Counted from the stretch's first letter, positions 9,554-19,221 are shown. The stretch: DNA of 64,000 bases from RPQJ01 sp963744735 (GCA_963744735.1 CAVUVH010000009.1:74617-138616); one strand, 5' to 3'. Numbers and translations are program-made. The notes: generated by a model from the letters alone, not told the origin.

Positions 9554-10348
9554 TCAGAAGCCGGCTGTGAAGGAAATGCCAACGCCCCAATCGGGCGAAC
9601 TGTCGCTGAACCCGGCAGTCACGTAACCCGACAACCAACTGTTCTCACCGGGTCGCGACGACAATGTTGCCGCCAACTCCTGCATCGCGTCGTTGCCGGG
9701 CACCGACGCTTCCTGGTAATCGTAGAAGATGCCCAGCCGAGTCCGGTCGGACACGGACCAGGTGCCGCCAGCGGCAGCAAAGAACGCATTCTCCAGGTCC
9801 ACGTCGGCCGGATCGCCGCGGACCATGTAGCCGGCCGAACCGATCGCGGTGAACCGGCCGAGGAACCGGAACGCGTCGGCCTGCACCGAATAGTCGCTCT
9901 GGCCCGTGCCGAGTCCCTTGTCCTCGTCTGCGGTGCCGAACTTGACCTCGCCCGTGAGGTCCATGACAAACTCGCCATCAGCGAGTGACAGAACGTCATA
10001 GACCGTCAGCGCCGCGATGACGTCGCCGATGCCGCCCTCCGTACTCACGGGCCCCTCGCCGATGATCTGCTCACCGTCCGGTCCTTCGACGACGGTGCCT
10101 TCGGGGGCCTGCACACTCAGGTACGGCACCGTGAGCCGTACTGAGACGCGCCTTGCATCGTAGGCAAAGTTGATCGGGATGTAGACCTCGTCGATCGACG
10201 TCTCACCGCCATATTTGCCCGTTGTGTATTCAGCGCCGACACCGAGACTGAATCCGGAGTCCTCTGCCTGCGCCCCCGTTGGGGCTGCGAGAGATACCAG
10301 AACGCCCAGCCAGGCCGCACCGGTGCTGTTCATGTGTAATTGCTTCAT
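9554..10348 (-). CDS. Outer-membrane beta-barrel protein
   Basis: Intact gene. Signal peptide ends TGAQA-ED. The mature part has alternating amphipathic strands (FSLGVGAEYTTGKYGG, VSVRLTVPYLSV, FVMDLTGEVKFGTA, TRLGIFYDYQEAS, WLSGYVTAGFSDSS) and a terminal Phe (GISFTAGF), as outer-membrane barrels need for Bam-dependent assembly. It resembles the transporter-like barrels often linked to metal or phenol pathways, but I cannot assign a substrate. The ATG at 10348 was chosen over a GTG two codons upstream; MNSTG at 10333 is also possible. It lies between the two Gln-rich exported proteins in the same direction and is likely co-transcribed with the one upstream. Confidence 0.75.
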   Translation of the reverse strand: MKQLHMNSTGAAWLGVLVSLAAPTGAQAEDSGFSLGVGAEYTTGKYGGETSIDEVYIPINFAYDARRVSVRLTVPYLSVQAPEGTVVEGPDGEQIIGEGPVSTEGGIGDVIAALTVYDVLSLADGEFVMDLTGEVKFGTADEDKGLGTGQSDYSVQADAFRFLGRFTAIGSAGYMVRGDPADVDLENAFFAAAGGTWSVSDRTRLGIFYDYQEASVPGNDAMQELAATLSSRPGENSWLSGYVTAGFSDSSPDWGVGISFTAGF

Positions 10349-10449
10349 TTTCACGACTCCATCTCGGCCGACTCGGGAACCCAGCGCATGCCCGCGATGA
10401 GCAGCGCTGGATCACCCATTGTCGCGTTGCATTCGCTTGAGGAGATCAG

Positions 10450-10890
10450 CTATTCGGCCGTCACTTCGATCGGGACGTTCCGCTCCTTCGAGCGCTTCCG
10501 CATCTCCTCCTGGTGCTGGGCCATGAAGGCGTTGCGCTCCTGCTCCGTCTCCAGCGAGCCCAGGCGATTCCGATACTGATTGCGTTCCTGCTCCGTCATC
10601 AGGTTCCCGCCGTAGATGCCCTGCGCCTTGGCTTCGCCGTTGCCTGCCTGAGCCGAGGCCGCATGAGTCCTGGTGCGGTCCTGCTCGCGCTGCTGCAGAC
10701 GGTCGTGCTCGGCCGCCCGGTTCTGGTCGGTCGACCGTTCCATCTGGCGCTGCTGCGTCGACTGCGGCTGCCCCTGGCCTTGTCCCTGGCCCTGGCGTGG
10801 TGTCGACGGCTGGTTCTGTGCGATGGATGTCGCCGTGGCCAGCGTCATGAGTGCGGCAACGAGCGTTGCGATTCTGATTTTGCCCTGCAT
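10450..10890 (-). CDS. Exported Gln-rich protein with LMTEQERNQYRNRL motif
   Basis: Intact, 146 residues. Signal peptide MQGKIRIATLVAALMTLATATSIA, then a stretch of GQGQGQ and Gln/Arg repeats. The C-terminal block (YGGNLMTEQERNQYRNRLG, then LETEQERNAFMAQHQEEM) is a small helical module seen in exported proteins of many proteobacteria, of unknown function. It has the first position in a likely operon with the outer-membrane barrel (about 100 bases on) and the second Gln-rich gene. One of the shared boxes stands 72 bases before its start. Confidence 0.75.
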   Translation of the reverse strand: MQGKIRIATLVAALMTLATATSIAQNQPSTPRQGQGQGQGQPQSTQQRQMERSTDQNRAAEHDRLQQREQDRTRTHAASAQAGNGEAKAQGIYGGNLMTEQERNQYRNRLGSLETEQERNAFMAQHQEEMRKRSKERNVPIEVTAE

Positions 10891-10961
10891 AGCGTGCTCT
10901 CCGTTTGAAGCTACCCCGATACCATTAACGCGGAGCACTGCGCGCAGGTTGACGTCGCTTG

Positions 10962-10978
10962 CTTAAGAGACGCTGAAG
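10962..10978 (-). promoter_or_regulatory. PmrA-like box upstream of Gln-rich gene 2
   Basis: In gene orientation CTTCAG-CGTCT-CTTAAG, 72 bases before the start at 10890. The following -10 (TCAACC, 9 bases on) is weak. The 313-base divergent gap 10891-11203 holds this box, the one at 11133 and no gene that I can see. Confidence 0.65.
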
Positions 10979-11132
10979 ACTCCGAGACCAGGAGTAGGTA
11001 CTTTGCGCATGCCGACTGACATGCGGCACCTGGCGCACGCAAGTCCGCGAATCCGGAAGCGACACTTTGCCGGGCGCTATCTGGAGCAAGTCCGCGATGC
11101 AGCTGTCGGCGAAGCAACTGCCGGCGATGCGT

Positions 11133-11149
11133 CTTCAGCGCCGCTTAAG
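11133..11149 (+). promoter_or_regulatory. PmrA-like box upstream of the DUF2202 gene
   Basis: CTTCAG-CGCCG-CTTAAG on the + strand, 55 bases before the ATG at 11204. TAGCAT begins 10 bases after the box. Confidence 0.65.
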
Positions 11150-11203
11150 CTGCGGCAGCTAGCATCTGAGCTTCAGCGGCACCATGCCGCGAGGAGGTTC
11201 GTC

Positions 11204-11771
11204 ATGAGAAAGCTGCTGCTGACTCTCGCGTCCCTGGCCCTGCTTGGGCTCGCCACTCCCCTGATGGCTGCGGACGCGCCCACGGACGAAGTGGCCGACA
11301 TGCTGGCGTTCATGCGCGAGGAGGAGAAGCTGGCCCACGACGTGTACCTGCTCTTCTCCGAGATGTATGCCGGCGAGGAAGGCGGTGCGAAGATCTTTGC
11401 GCGCATCACGGAATCCGAACAGCGGCACACCGACGCAGTACTGGAACTGCTGGATCGCCTATGGCCTGGAAGATCCAGCGGCGGGACTCGCGCCGGGCGA
11501 GTTCAAGGACGCCGAATTGCAGGCGCTCTACACGACGCTCGTTGCAGTAGGCTCTGCGGGCTACACGGAGGCGCTCGGTGTCGGTGTCGTGATCGAGCAG
11601 AAAGACATGACGGACATCGTTGCCGCGATCGAACTCAGCGTCGCCTATGCGGACATCGTCCAGGTCTACTCGAACCTGCTCGCAGGCTCCGAGCGTCACC
11701 TGGCGGCATTCCTGAAGGCGCTGGGCACTGCCGAGCCAGGTGCCGCGAGCGTGGGTACCAGAAAGCACTGA
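11204..11771 (+). CDS. DUF2202 ferritin-like exported protein
   Basis: Signal peptide MRKLLLTLASLALLGLATPLMAA, then a four-helix ferritin-like domain with candidate metal ligands in LAFMREEEKLAHDVY and ITESEQRHTDAVLELL, and VIEQKDMTDIVAAIELS in the second half. DUF2202 proteins are periplasmic or archaeal ferritin-like proteins of unknown function. One frame change near 11458 (LLDRL to YGLEDPAAG). A strong ribosome site, GAGGAGG at 11191-11197, sets the start. It is transcribed away from the exported island but shares its promoter box, so it is probably co-regulated. Its stop is 58 bases from the end of the convergent receptor gene. Confidence 0.85.
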
Positions 11772-11828
11772 CCTGCGGTCGACGAGCGGGACGATGCCTG
11801 CCACCCAGTGCCGCCACCATCGGCCGGA

Positions 11829-14070
11829 TCAGAAGTCGTAGCGCAGGCTCGACAGAGGCGTTGAACCCGGCGCGCGTGTAGTACGGGATCAGCGGGTCGC
11901 CCGCGACTCGACCGCGGACGTCGGCCCATTCGATGTACTCCGCATTCGTCAGGTTGAACAACCCGACGTTCAGCCGCAGCCGGGCGCCCAGGCTCACATT
12001 CGCCAGCCAGTCGAGCGTGGCGTAGCCATCGGTACGGTACAGGTCCGCCCGGCTGCGATCGACCTCGCGCTGCGCCTCCACGGCCGTCAGCGCGAGCTCG
12101 GATCCCCAGCGTGCCGACGGGGCGTCGTATCTCACGCTGAGCATCAGCTGCGGAGGGTCGATCGAATTGAGCGGCTCGTCGCGCACGAGGTCGTCGCCGC
12201 GCACCCACGCAGCCGCGAGTCGTCCGGTCCACCCTGCGAGTCCAGGCGACCATGCGCCAGCCGCAAAGCGCGCATCGAGTTCGGCACCATAGATCCGTGC
12301 CTCGGCGACGTTCTGCGACTGGAACAGCGTCACGCCCGTTGCCGGATCGACACCCAGGTTCACTTTCGACTCGATGAAGTCGGCGTAGTCGGTGTAGAAG
12401 ACGCTGGCCGTGAACCCGCCGGGTGCGCCGCTCCAGCGCAAGCCGAGTTCGTAACCGTCACTGGTTTCCGGCCGCAGGTCCGGATTGGGGATCGCCCTGA
12501 TGTTGAGCAGCGGCAATTCGAGGCCGATGTTGAGGTCCTCCGGCGGCGGGGCGCGAAAGCCGCGGGCATATTGTGCGAACGCGGACAGGCCGCTTCCCAG
12601 GTCGCGCGTGACACCCAGCTTCGGCGTGATCGCGGAGTCGTCCAGCCCCGCCGCTGCCGAGTTCGGGTTGTCGTCGCGATACATCTGGTCGACACGCGGG
12701 TCGAGCCGGTAGTAGTCCAGGCGCAGGGCCGGGATCAGCGCCCAGCCCGAACCATCGACCTGCAACTCGTCCTGTACGAACGCACCGACGCGTGTGACGT
12801 CGGTGATCGGGAAGTCGCGCAGCGGGAAGCTCTCGCCGAGTATCACGTGCGTGACGGCACCGGTGTTCAGGTCGGTCTGCTGGCCGTCGCGCCGTTCCTC
12901 GATGCGGCTGTCGGCCGCTTCGACGCCGTAGACCAGTGTGTGGCTGACGCGGCTGCCGTCGATGGCGCGGACCGCCGTGAAATCGAGGCCAACCGTGCGG
13001 TCCTCCAGGCGGAAGTCGCGTTCGATGGCCAGCGGCGGGGTCCGCGGTGGCACGGCCTTGCGTTCTTCACGCGTGTCCTGGTTCGTGTCGGTCGCCTGCA
13101 GGTAGAGCTTCCAGTCGGCGGAATCGAACGCCCGGTTTGCAGGTACCCGCTGGCTGACGCTCATGCGATTTCGCTGCTGCAGATCGTCGCCTTCGAGCGC
13201 CGTGGTATTGGCGAAGCGGGTACCGACGAGGCCGAGCCACGCATTCACCGATGTCTCCTGCTGGACGCGGCTCAGTTCCGCCGCCAGCGTCAACGGTCCG
13301 CCTGGCATGGCACCGAACTCGACCTTGGCCAGCATCGAATCGGAGCGGTAATCGCGCGGGTTAGGCTCGACGTCGGCCGCCGTTCCGGGTTCGTTGCCCT
13401 GCCGGTGCACATACCCGAGCAGCGCCGTGGTGTCGGCGCGGCGCGCGCCACCGAGCACGGCTCCGTGCCAGCCGCTGTCGACACCCGCGTAGCCGCTCGC
13501 GACGCTCCAGCCGTCATCGCGACCGGCGGCCAGCAGCGACTGGGCAGTGATCGTGGTCATCGACACGACGCCACCGATGGCGTCGCTGCCATAGAGCGAG
13601 GACGCGGGACCGCGCAGTACCTCGACGCGCCGCAGGAATACCGGGTCGACGAAGGCGCGCCCGGAATCGGCAAAGTTGCCTACCGCAAACCCGCCCGCCG
13701 CGGGCACACCGTCCACCTCGACCGCCACGCGGTTGCCGCCGATGCCCCGTATCGCGATGGTGTCGACACCGAAGCGGAACGGATCGCTGCGCACGCTGAG
13801 GCCCGGCACATAGCGCACCAGCTGCTTCACGTCCGCGACCAGCGTGCGCTCGATCGTCTCCTGCGTGATCACGCTCACCGTCGCGGCCACGCGCGATGCC
13901 GGCAGCAGGCGCCGGGCATAGACCATGACGGTCTCGAGTTCGGCGGCACCCTGCCCCGCAGCCACCGCATCGTCGGAACCGGGGGCGGCTAAGCCCGTCT
14001 GCCACGCGGCCAGTGCCAGGACGGCACTCACGGCGCAGGACAGGCGGCTGGGGCAGATTGGGCGATTCAT
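11829..14070 (-). CDS. TonB-dependent receptor, haem/haemoglobin type
   Basis: Outer-membrane gated channel for high-affinity uptake. Start MNRPICPSRLSC with signal peptide ending LAA-PGSDD. The plug domain runs from about residue 50 (ETVMVYARR...AATVSVITQETIE) and has RGIGGNRVAVEVDGVP and LRGPASSLYGSDAIGG. The barrel carries YARGFRAPPPEDLN and IPNPDLRPETSDGYELG, the FRAP and NPNL motifs of haem receptors such as HutA and HemR. The repaired ending LSSLRYDF has the terminal aromatic expected of barrels. The frame changes near 11858; without repair the frame runs on past the true stop (11829-11831) into antisense of the DUF2202 gene. Haem is the likely ligand by family; the usual haem-receptor histidines were not checked. 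Confidence 0.85.
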
Positions 14071-14162
14071 GCGGCGCTCGATCGTCAGAGGGCCACAGAG
14101 TGCGGGACGCGGCCCCTGCCGCACCATGATCCAGGTCAAGACCGCGCGGCCACCCGCCAGGG

Positions 14163-15765
14163 TCAGTAGCTACCGCAGTTCACACCCGCGCAACGACCGG
14201 TGTTCAGGTCAGATACCCTGGAGTGCCCCGGGTTGCCCGTCGGATAGGGCACGCCCCTCGACACGATGAAGTCGACACTGTGACCGCCAAACAGCCCCGG
14301 GGGCATCTCGAACGGACCCAGGATCAGGTAACTGTTGTCCCGATTCGGCGTCGGCATGCGCAAGGCGCCGCCGCCGGCGGTCGGCGGCACGTCCGAGGGC
14401 GGGCGCTGTTCCGTCCAGGCGACCCGCCACGCGTCGAGGTCGGTGCGCGTCGCGGGACGCAGAACCCCGCGCTGCACGGCGGCGGCGATGCCCGCCGGAC
14501 CCGCCAGCGGCCGAGCAGGATCGGCGAACGAGTTGATCGCCGGACCTGGCGCGCTCATCAGCACCGTGCCAGCCGGGATCGGGTCGCCGACGAGCACACG
14601 TCCACGGTTTGCGGGATAAATCATTTCGGCCGGACGACCGAACAGCCGGCGCGCCAGTGGATTGATGAAACGATCCCCGTCTGCAGCAGGATAGAAGTAT
14701 CCGCACGAACCCTTGTTTGCAGACGTGGTAGTGAGCAGCGGCACACCCTTCGGCACGCCGACGATCTCCTGTCGATGGTGGCCGCTCAGCACCACGGCGA
14801 CGAGCCGCGTTGCGGGCGTCCAGCGCAGCCGCCAGACCGACGGATAGTAGGCCCCGAGCATCAGCACCACGGGCTTTGCCGTGACGTTGACATCCACCTC
14901 GAACAACCCGGCGGCCGTGCCGCTGTCATCGATCTGGAACGCCTGCTCGACTCCCATGTGCCCGCCCGCCACCAGCACCACGAAATCCTTCGGCAGGACC
15001 AGGCCGCGCATCTGGCACTGTGCTCGCTGCTGCCCGGTCAGTCCCTGCTGTGCGGCCAGCGACTCCTCAGCATTGGCCTGCTCGCGTGCATTGCGGGCCG
15101 CCAGCGCGCGCGCGGCTTCCTGCTGCTCGAACTGCGACCGCGCGACGACCGCTTCCCGGATCGCATCGACCTCGCTCCGAGCGAGTGGCGCCTGCTGCAC
15201 CTCGAGTTCGAGTTGCCCGGTCGCGCCCTGGCGACCCTCGGCGTCGGTCGCCTTGGTCACGTAACGCAGGCGCAACCCGTAGCGCGGCGTCGACCACTCG
15301 AACACGTGCTGACGGTACGCAGCGCCTCGCGCCGTCGACGCGTGCCGCGGCACACCGAGCGCCGACTGTGCCGCCGCGCGCACCGCAGGCGCGGTGTCGG
15401 CGTCGGCCAGCAGCATCACGCCACTCAACCGGCCGCCGGGCGCCAGCTGAAAAACGGCGATGGCGTTGTGCAGCGGCACGGATCCGAGCTTCAGCGGCCG
15501 GGAGAAAACGCTGGAATCGGGCGTTGCCTGGTTACCGAACGCCGCGCCGGGCGGATAAAGCCTGACCACCTCGGCTTTGCTCGCGCCCCGACTGCAACCC
15601 GAACACGCCGCTGGCCGGGTCGATCGCGGCCGCGGCACGCGCGCCGCCGGTGGCCAGGCACAGGAGCAGCAGGCACGCCACTGACGAAATCCGCAGAGTG
15701 CGTGCGATGCCGGCGCAGTGGGCTCCGCCCGGCAGATCCTTGTGCAGTGCAATTGCCCTGGTCAT
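14163..15765 (-). CDS. Exported protein of unknown function
   Basis: I do not recognise this gene. MTRAIALHKDLPGG leads to a hydrophobic segment (ISSVACLLLLCLATGG) ending ARA-AAAIDP, a likely signal peptide. One frame change near 15590 joins it to ASKAEVVRLYPPGAAFG. The first third looks like a beta domain (FQLAPGGRLSGVMLLADAD). Residues about 175-250 are an Ala/Gln/Glu helix. Then comes a globular part with VVLVAGGHMGVEQAF, VVLSGHHRQEIVGVP and GYFYPAADGD. It ends with a Cys pair, GRCAGVNCGSY. About 535 residues. It follows the TonB-dependent receptor in the same direction but lies upstream of it, so co-transcription is possible. Confidence 0.55.
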
Positions 15766-15936
15766 TGACCGTCCTCCCTGAGCGCACCCCGCTTTATTCT
15801 GGACTTCGCCCGGCACGGATGACAGATCACTGCACTCCGTTCTGGACGAATAACGTCTGGTTCTCAGGGTAGGACACGCGGCCTCCGTTGCCCGACAATG
15901 CGCGGGTCTTACCTCTCCAACCTGCCAGGGCCCGCC

Positions 15937-17208
15937 ATGAAGCTCGAAACCCTCGTCGTCCACGCCGGCTACGCACCCGACCCGACCACCCGGGCGGTCG
16001 CGGTGCCGATCTACCAGACCACCTCCTACGCGTTCGACGATACGCAGCACGGGGCCGACCTGTTCGACCTGAAGGTCGCCGGCAACATCTACACGCGCAT
16101 CATGAACCCGACCACCGACGTGCTGGAGAAGCGCGTCGCCGCGCTCGAAGGCGGCATCGGCGCGCTGGGCCTGGCCTCCGGGCAGGCGGCGATCACCTAT
16201 GCGCTGCAGACGATCACCGAGGCCGGGCAGAACATCATCAGTTCGACCGCCCTGTACGGCGGCACCTACAACCTGTTTGCGCACACCTTCCCGCAGTACG
16301 GCCTGACGGTGAAGTTTGCCGACCACCGTGACCCCGCGTCGTTCGAGAACCAGATCGACGCCAACACGCGCGCCATCTTCTGCGAGTCGGTCGGCAATCC
16401 GGCCGGCAACGTCACCGACTTCGGCGCACTGGCGGAGATCGCGCACCGGCACGGCATCCCGCTGATCGTCGACAACACCGTGCCGTCGCCGTACCTGTGC
16501 CGGCCGTTCGAGCACGGCGCGGACATCGTCGTGCACTCGCTGACCAAGTACCTGGGCGGCCACGGCACCAGCATCGGCGGCGCACTGGTGGACTCCGGCA
16601 AGTTTCCCTGGGCCGAGCACAAGGACAGGTTCCCGCGCCTCAATACGCCCGACGCCTCGTATCACGGTGTCGTCTACACGGAAGCCTTCGGCCCGGCCGC
16701 CTACATCGGCCGCGCGCGCGTCGTGCCGCTGCGCAACATGGGTGCCGCGATTTCGCCGTTCAACAGCTTCCTGATCCTGCAGGGCATCGAGACGCTGGCG
16801 CTGCGCATGGACCGCATCTGCGACAACGCGCTCGCGGTGGCGCGATACCTGCAGAAGCACCCGAAGGTGCGCTGGGTCAACTACGCCGGGCTGCCCGATC
16901 ATCCGAGCCACGCCCTGGCGCAGAAGTACATGGGTGGGCGCGCGTCGGGGATCCTGACCTTCGGCATCGAGGGCGGACTGCAGGGCGGCTCGCGCTTCCA
17001 GGACGCGCTCAAGCTGTTCGTGCGCCTGGTCAACATCGGGGACGCGAAGTCGCTGGCGTGCCATCCGGCGAGCACGACGCATCGCCAGCTGAACCCGGAC
17101 GAACTGGCCCGGGCCGGGGTCAGCGTGGACATGGTGCGGCTGTCGGTCGGCATCGAGCACATCGACGACCTGCTGGCCGACCTGGAGCAGGCGCTGGCGG
17201 CGGCTTAA
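15937..17208 (+). CDS. metY: O-acetylhomoserine sulfhydrylase-type enzyme
   Basis: PLP enzyme of the Cys/Met metabolism family that likely makes homocysteine from O-acetylhomoserine and sulfide in the cytoplasm. MKLETLVVHAGY at 15937 is the usual MetY start; an ATG 13 codons upstream is less likely. It shows IYQTTSYAF, YTRIMNPTTDVLEKRVAALEGG, the PLP-binding Lys204 in SLTKYLGGHG, and the ending with VRLSVGIEHIDDLLADLEQAL. 423 residues, intact. It is followed by palindromic repeats and a second PLP enzyme of the same superfamily. Some homologues are O-succinylhomoserine sulfhydrylases. The GGHGTSIGG block and length favour MetY. Confidence 0.85.
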   Translation: MKLETLVVHAGYAPDPTTRAVAVPIYQTTSYAFDDTQHGADLFDLKVAGNIYTRIMNPTTDVLEKRVAALEGGIGALGLASGQAAITYALQTITEAGQNIISSTALYGGTYNLFAHTFPQYGLTVKFADHRDPASFENQIDANTRAIFCESVGNPAGNVTDFGALAEIAHRHGIPLIVDNTVPSPYLCRPFEHGADIVVHSLTKYLGGHGTSIGGALVDSGKFPWAEHKDRFPRLNTPDASYHGVVYTEAFGPAAYIGRARVVPLRNMGAAISPFNSFLILQGIETLALRMDRICDNALAVARYLQKHPKVRWVNYAGLPDHPSHALAQKYMGGRASGILTFGIEGGLQGGSRFQDALKLFVRLVNIGDAKSLACHPASTTHRQLNPDELARAGVSVDMVRLSVGIEHIDDLLADLEQALAAA

Positions 17209-17219
17209 GGCTGCCCTAA

Positions 17220-17340
17220 CCCTCTCCCGCTTGCGGGAGAGGGTGGCCGAAGGCCGGGTGAGGGTCTGCTCCCGCAAGCGGGAGAGGGAGCCCGACCCTC
17301 ACCCGCGCTGCGCGCGACCTCTCCCGCAAGCGGGAGAGGT
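17220..17340. repeat. Tandem palindromes, REP/MITE-like intergenic repeat
   Basis: Three copies of CTCCCGC-(TT/AA)-GCGGGAG palindromes (17220-17243, 17269-17288, 17317-17340). The second and third have inverted GGGTGAGGG and CCCTCACCC between them, so the unit is itself symmetrical. It fills nearly the whole 160-base gap between two PLP-enzyme genes. Such repeats are common as dispersed elements in gammaproteobacteria. They could stabilise or end the metY transcript. Confidence 0.8.
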
Positions 17341-17368
17341 AACAGAGTATCTGCGGTAACATCCGGCG

Positions 17369-19201
17369 ATGGAAAAATCCCCGCCGGATCTCGCGCACGT
17401 ACGCGAACTGAGCCCGCGCCGCAACACGACCCGCGCCGCGTCCATTCCCGAACTCGTCGACGAGCAGCTGCGTCACTTCTCGATCGACCCGGCGTCGGCC
17501 TTCGGCCAGCGCATGGCGGAGTTCACGACGCACCTGTACGCCGGCAACACCGCCGCCCATCGCCTGTGGGAGGTCACCCTGCGCGAACTGGGCGACCTCG
17601 ACGCCCAGGATCGCGTCGCGCGCTTCAACGCCAAGCGCTTTCTCTGCTTCCAGCTCGCCAAGATCCTCGACACGCTGCAGAACCCGCTGCGCAAGTCGTA
17701 CCAGTCGCTGCTGCACGACTCGACGCAATCGGCGGTCAAGGGCCCGTACCCGATCTTCGACAACGTCACGGCGCTGTTCAGCGCCACGCCGGTCATCACC
17801 CGCACGGCGACCTACATGTACGCCTGCACCGAGTGGGTCGAGGACGCCTTCAAGGGACGCGAGCCGCTGCACGAGATCTACTCGCGCCTGCTGAACCCGA
17901 CGTCGATCAGCCTGGCCAATCACATCGTCGACCTCGAAGCCGGCCCGCTCGCCGGGGAGTACCTCGCCTGGAACTTCAATTCCGGGATGGCGGCCATCGA
18001 TGCGACGCTGGCGAACCTGGTGGGCTACAACGACATCGTGCTCTCCAGCCGCAACGTCTACGGCGGCACCTACCAGCTGCTGCACGACTGGTACGGCAAG
18101 AAGAGCAACCTGGACGTCGCAGTCGAGTGGTTCGACGGCTTCACGGTCGAGGACTTCTCGGCGGCGCTGCAGGCGACGCTCGCCCGGCATCGCGACCGGC
18201 TGGACCGCGGCCGCCGCGTCTACGTGCTGCTGGAGTCGCCCTGCAACCCGCACGGCTACGTGCTGGACGTGCCTGCCATCTGCCGTGCCGCGCACGAGCT
18301 GGGCCTCACGGTGATCTGCGATGCCACCGTCGGCACGCCCATCCTGCAACCCGTGCTGCAGCGCAAGGACCCGATGGAGCGGCCGGACTTCGTGATCCAC
18401 TCCTACACCAAGGACCTCGCCGGCACCGGCACGACCACCGCGGGCGTCTGCATCGGCCGCAACGAGCGCATGTTCATCCCCAAGGGCGATACCGTCAGCA
18501 CGACCACGCCGGACGGACGGCCCGTCGTCTATCGCTGGGACGAGAGCCTGTTCTGGAACGTCTACTACGTGAAGGGCGCGTTCCTCGACGCGGACAAGGC
18601 GTTCGAGGTCATCAATGGCATGCGCACCGTCGAGTTGCGCGTGCTGCAGAAGGCGATCAACACGCTGGTGCTGTCACGCGCGCTGGCGGCGCACCCGGCG
18701 ATCAACGTGCGCTGCTCGGCCGTGGAAGGCAACGAGAATTTCGCCCTGCGCGAGCGCCTGATGTACCTGGGGCTGCCGGCGCCGCTGTTCACCATCGACC
18801 TCGACACCGAACTGGGTCGCGGCATCTCGCGGCATGCGTTCCAGCGCTTCTTCGACTGCCTGGAGCCTGCGTTCGGCCTGCAGGTCACCCTCGGCCAGGT
18901 CAACACGGTGGTGGTCTGCCCCGCCCTGACGAGTCACTCGGAGCTGTCGACCGACGCGCTGCGCGAGTCGGGCATCTCGCTGACGACGATCCGCATTGCC
19001 GTGGGCGACGAGGATCCGCGCACGCTGCTGGCGCACCTGATGCAGGCGGCGCAGCTGGCGCTGGAACCGGAATGCCCGGGTTTCACCCGGTACTTCGGCC
19101 AGCCGCACGAGATCGACGCGCTGTACGAGTCCACGTATGTGGACGTCCACCGCCGCTATGCGGCGAGCCGGCCGCGGATGCAGCAGCTGCTCGGTGGTTG
19201 A
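17369..19201 (+). CDS. Cys/Met metabolism PLP enzyme with N-terminal extension
   Basis: Intact, 610 residues. The C-terminal 450 residues are a trans-sulfuration-type PLP fold: NFNSGMAAIDATLANL, SSRNVYGGTYQLL, VLLESPCNPHGYVLDVP, and the Schiff-base Lys348 in HSYTKDLAGTGTTTAG. The family's C-terminal SHSELS...LTTIRIAVGDED is also present. The first 150 or so residues are an extension not seen in MetB, MetC or MetY: helical, with ELVDEQLRHFSIDPAS and RFNAKRFLCFQLAKILDTLQ. Substrate unknown. The pairing with metY suggests sulfur amino-acid metabolism. The start MEKSPPDLAHV follows closely on the palindromic repeat, so transcription from the metY promoter would have to pass it. Confidence 0.75.
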   Translation: MEKSPPDLAHVRELSPRRNTTRAASIPELVDEQLRHFSIDPASAFGQRMAEFTTHLYAGNTAAHRLWEVTLRELGDLDAQDRVARFNAKRFLCFQLAKILDTLQNPLRKSYQSLLHDSTQSAVKGPYPIFDNVTALFSATPVITRTATYMYACTEWVEDAFKGREPLHEIYSRLLNPTSISLANHIVDLEAGPLAGEYLAWNFNSGMAAIDATLANLVGYNDIVLSSRNVYGGTYQLLHDWYGKKSNLDVAVEWFDGFTVEDFSAALQATLARHRDRLDRGRRVYVLLESPCNPHGYVLDVPAICRAAHELGLTVICDATVGTPILQPVLQRKDPMERPDFVIHSYTKDLAGTGTTTAGVCIGRNERMFIPKGDTVSTTTPDGRPVVYRWDESLFWNVYYVKGAFLDADKAFEVINGMRTVELRVLQKAINTLVLSRALAAHPAINVRCSAVEGNENFALRERLMYLGLPAPLFTIDLDTELGRGISRHAFQRFFDCLEPAFGLQVTLGQVNTVVVCPALTSHSELSTDALRESGISLTTIRIAVGDEDPRTLLAHLMQAAQLALEPECPGFTRYFGQPHEIDALYESTYVDVHRRYAASRPRMQQLLGG

Positions 19202-19221
19202 GCGGGAACCGCGTCGCGCCG

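Noticed and set aside
11635..11828. C-terminal extension of the TonB-dependent receptor
   Set aside because: A frame change near 11858 restores the family ending RYDF and a stop at 11829; the extension is antisense of the DUF2202 gene.
15766..15936. Possible SAM riboswitch upstream of metY
   Set aside because: I looked for a conserved multi-stem leader and terminator before the start and saw none.
15532..17277. 581-codon minus-strand frame across metY
   Set aside because: Antisense of metY. Only its last 80 codons hold the true signal peptide of the unknown exported protein.
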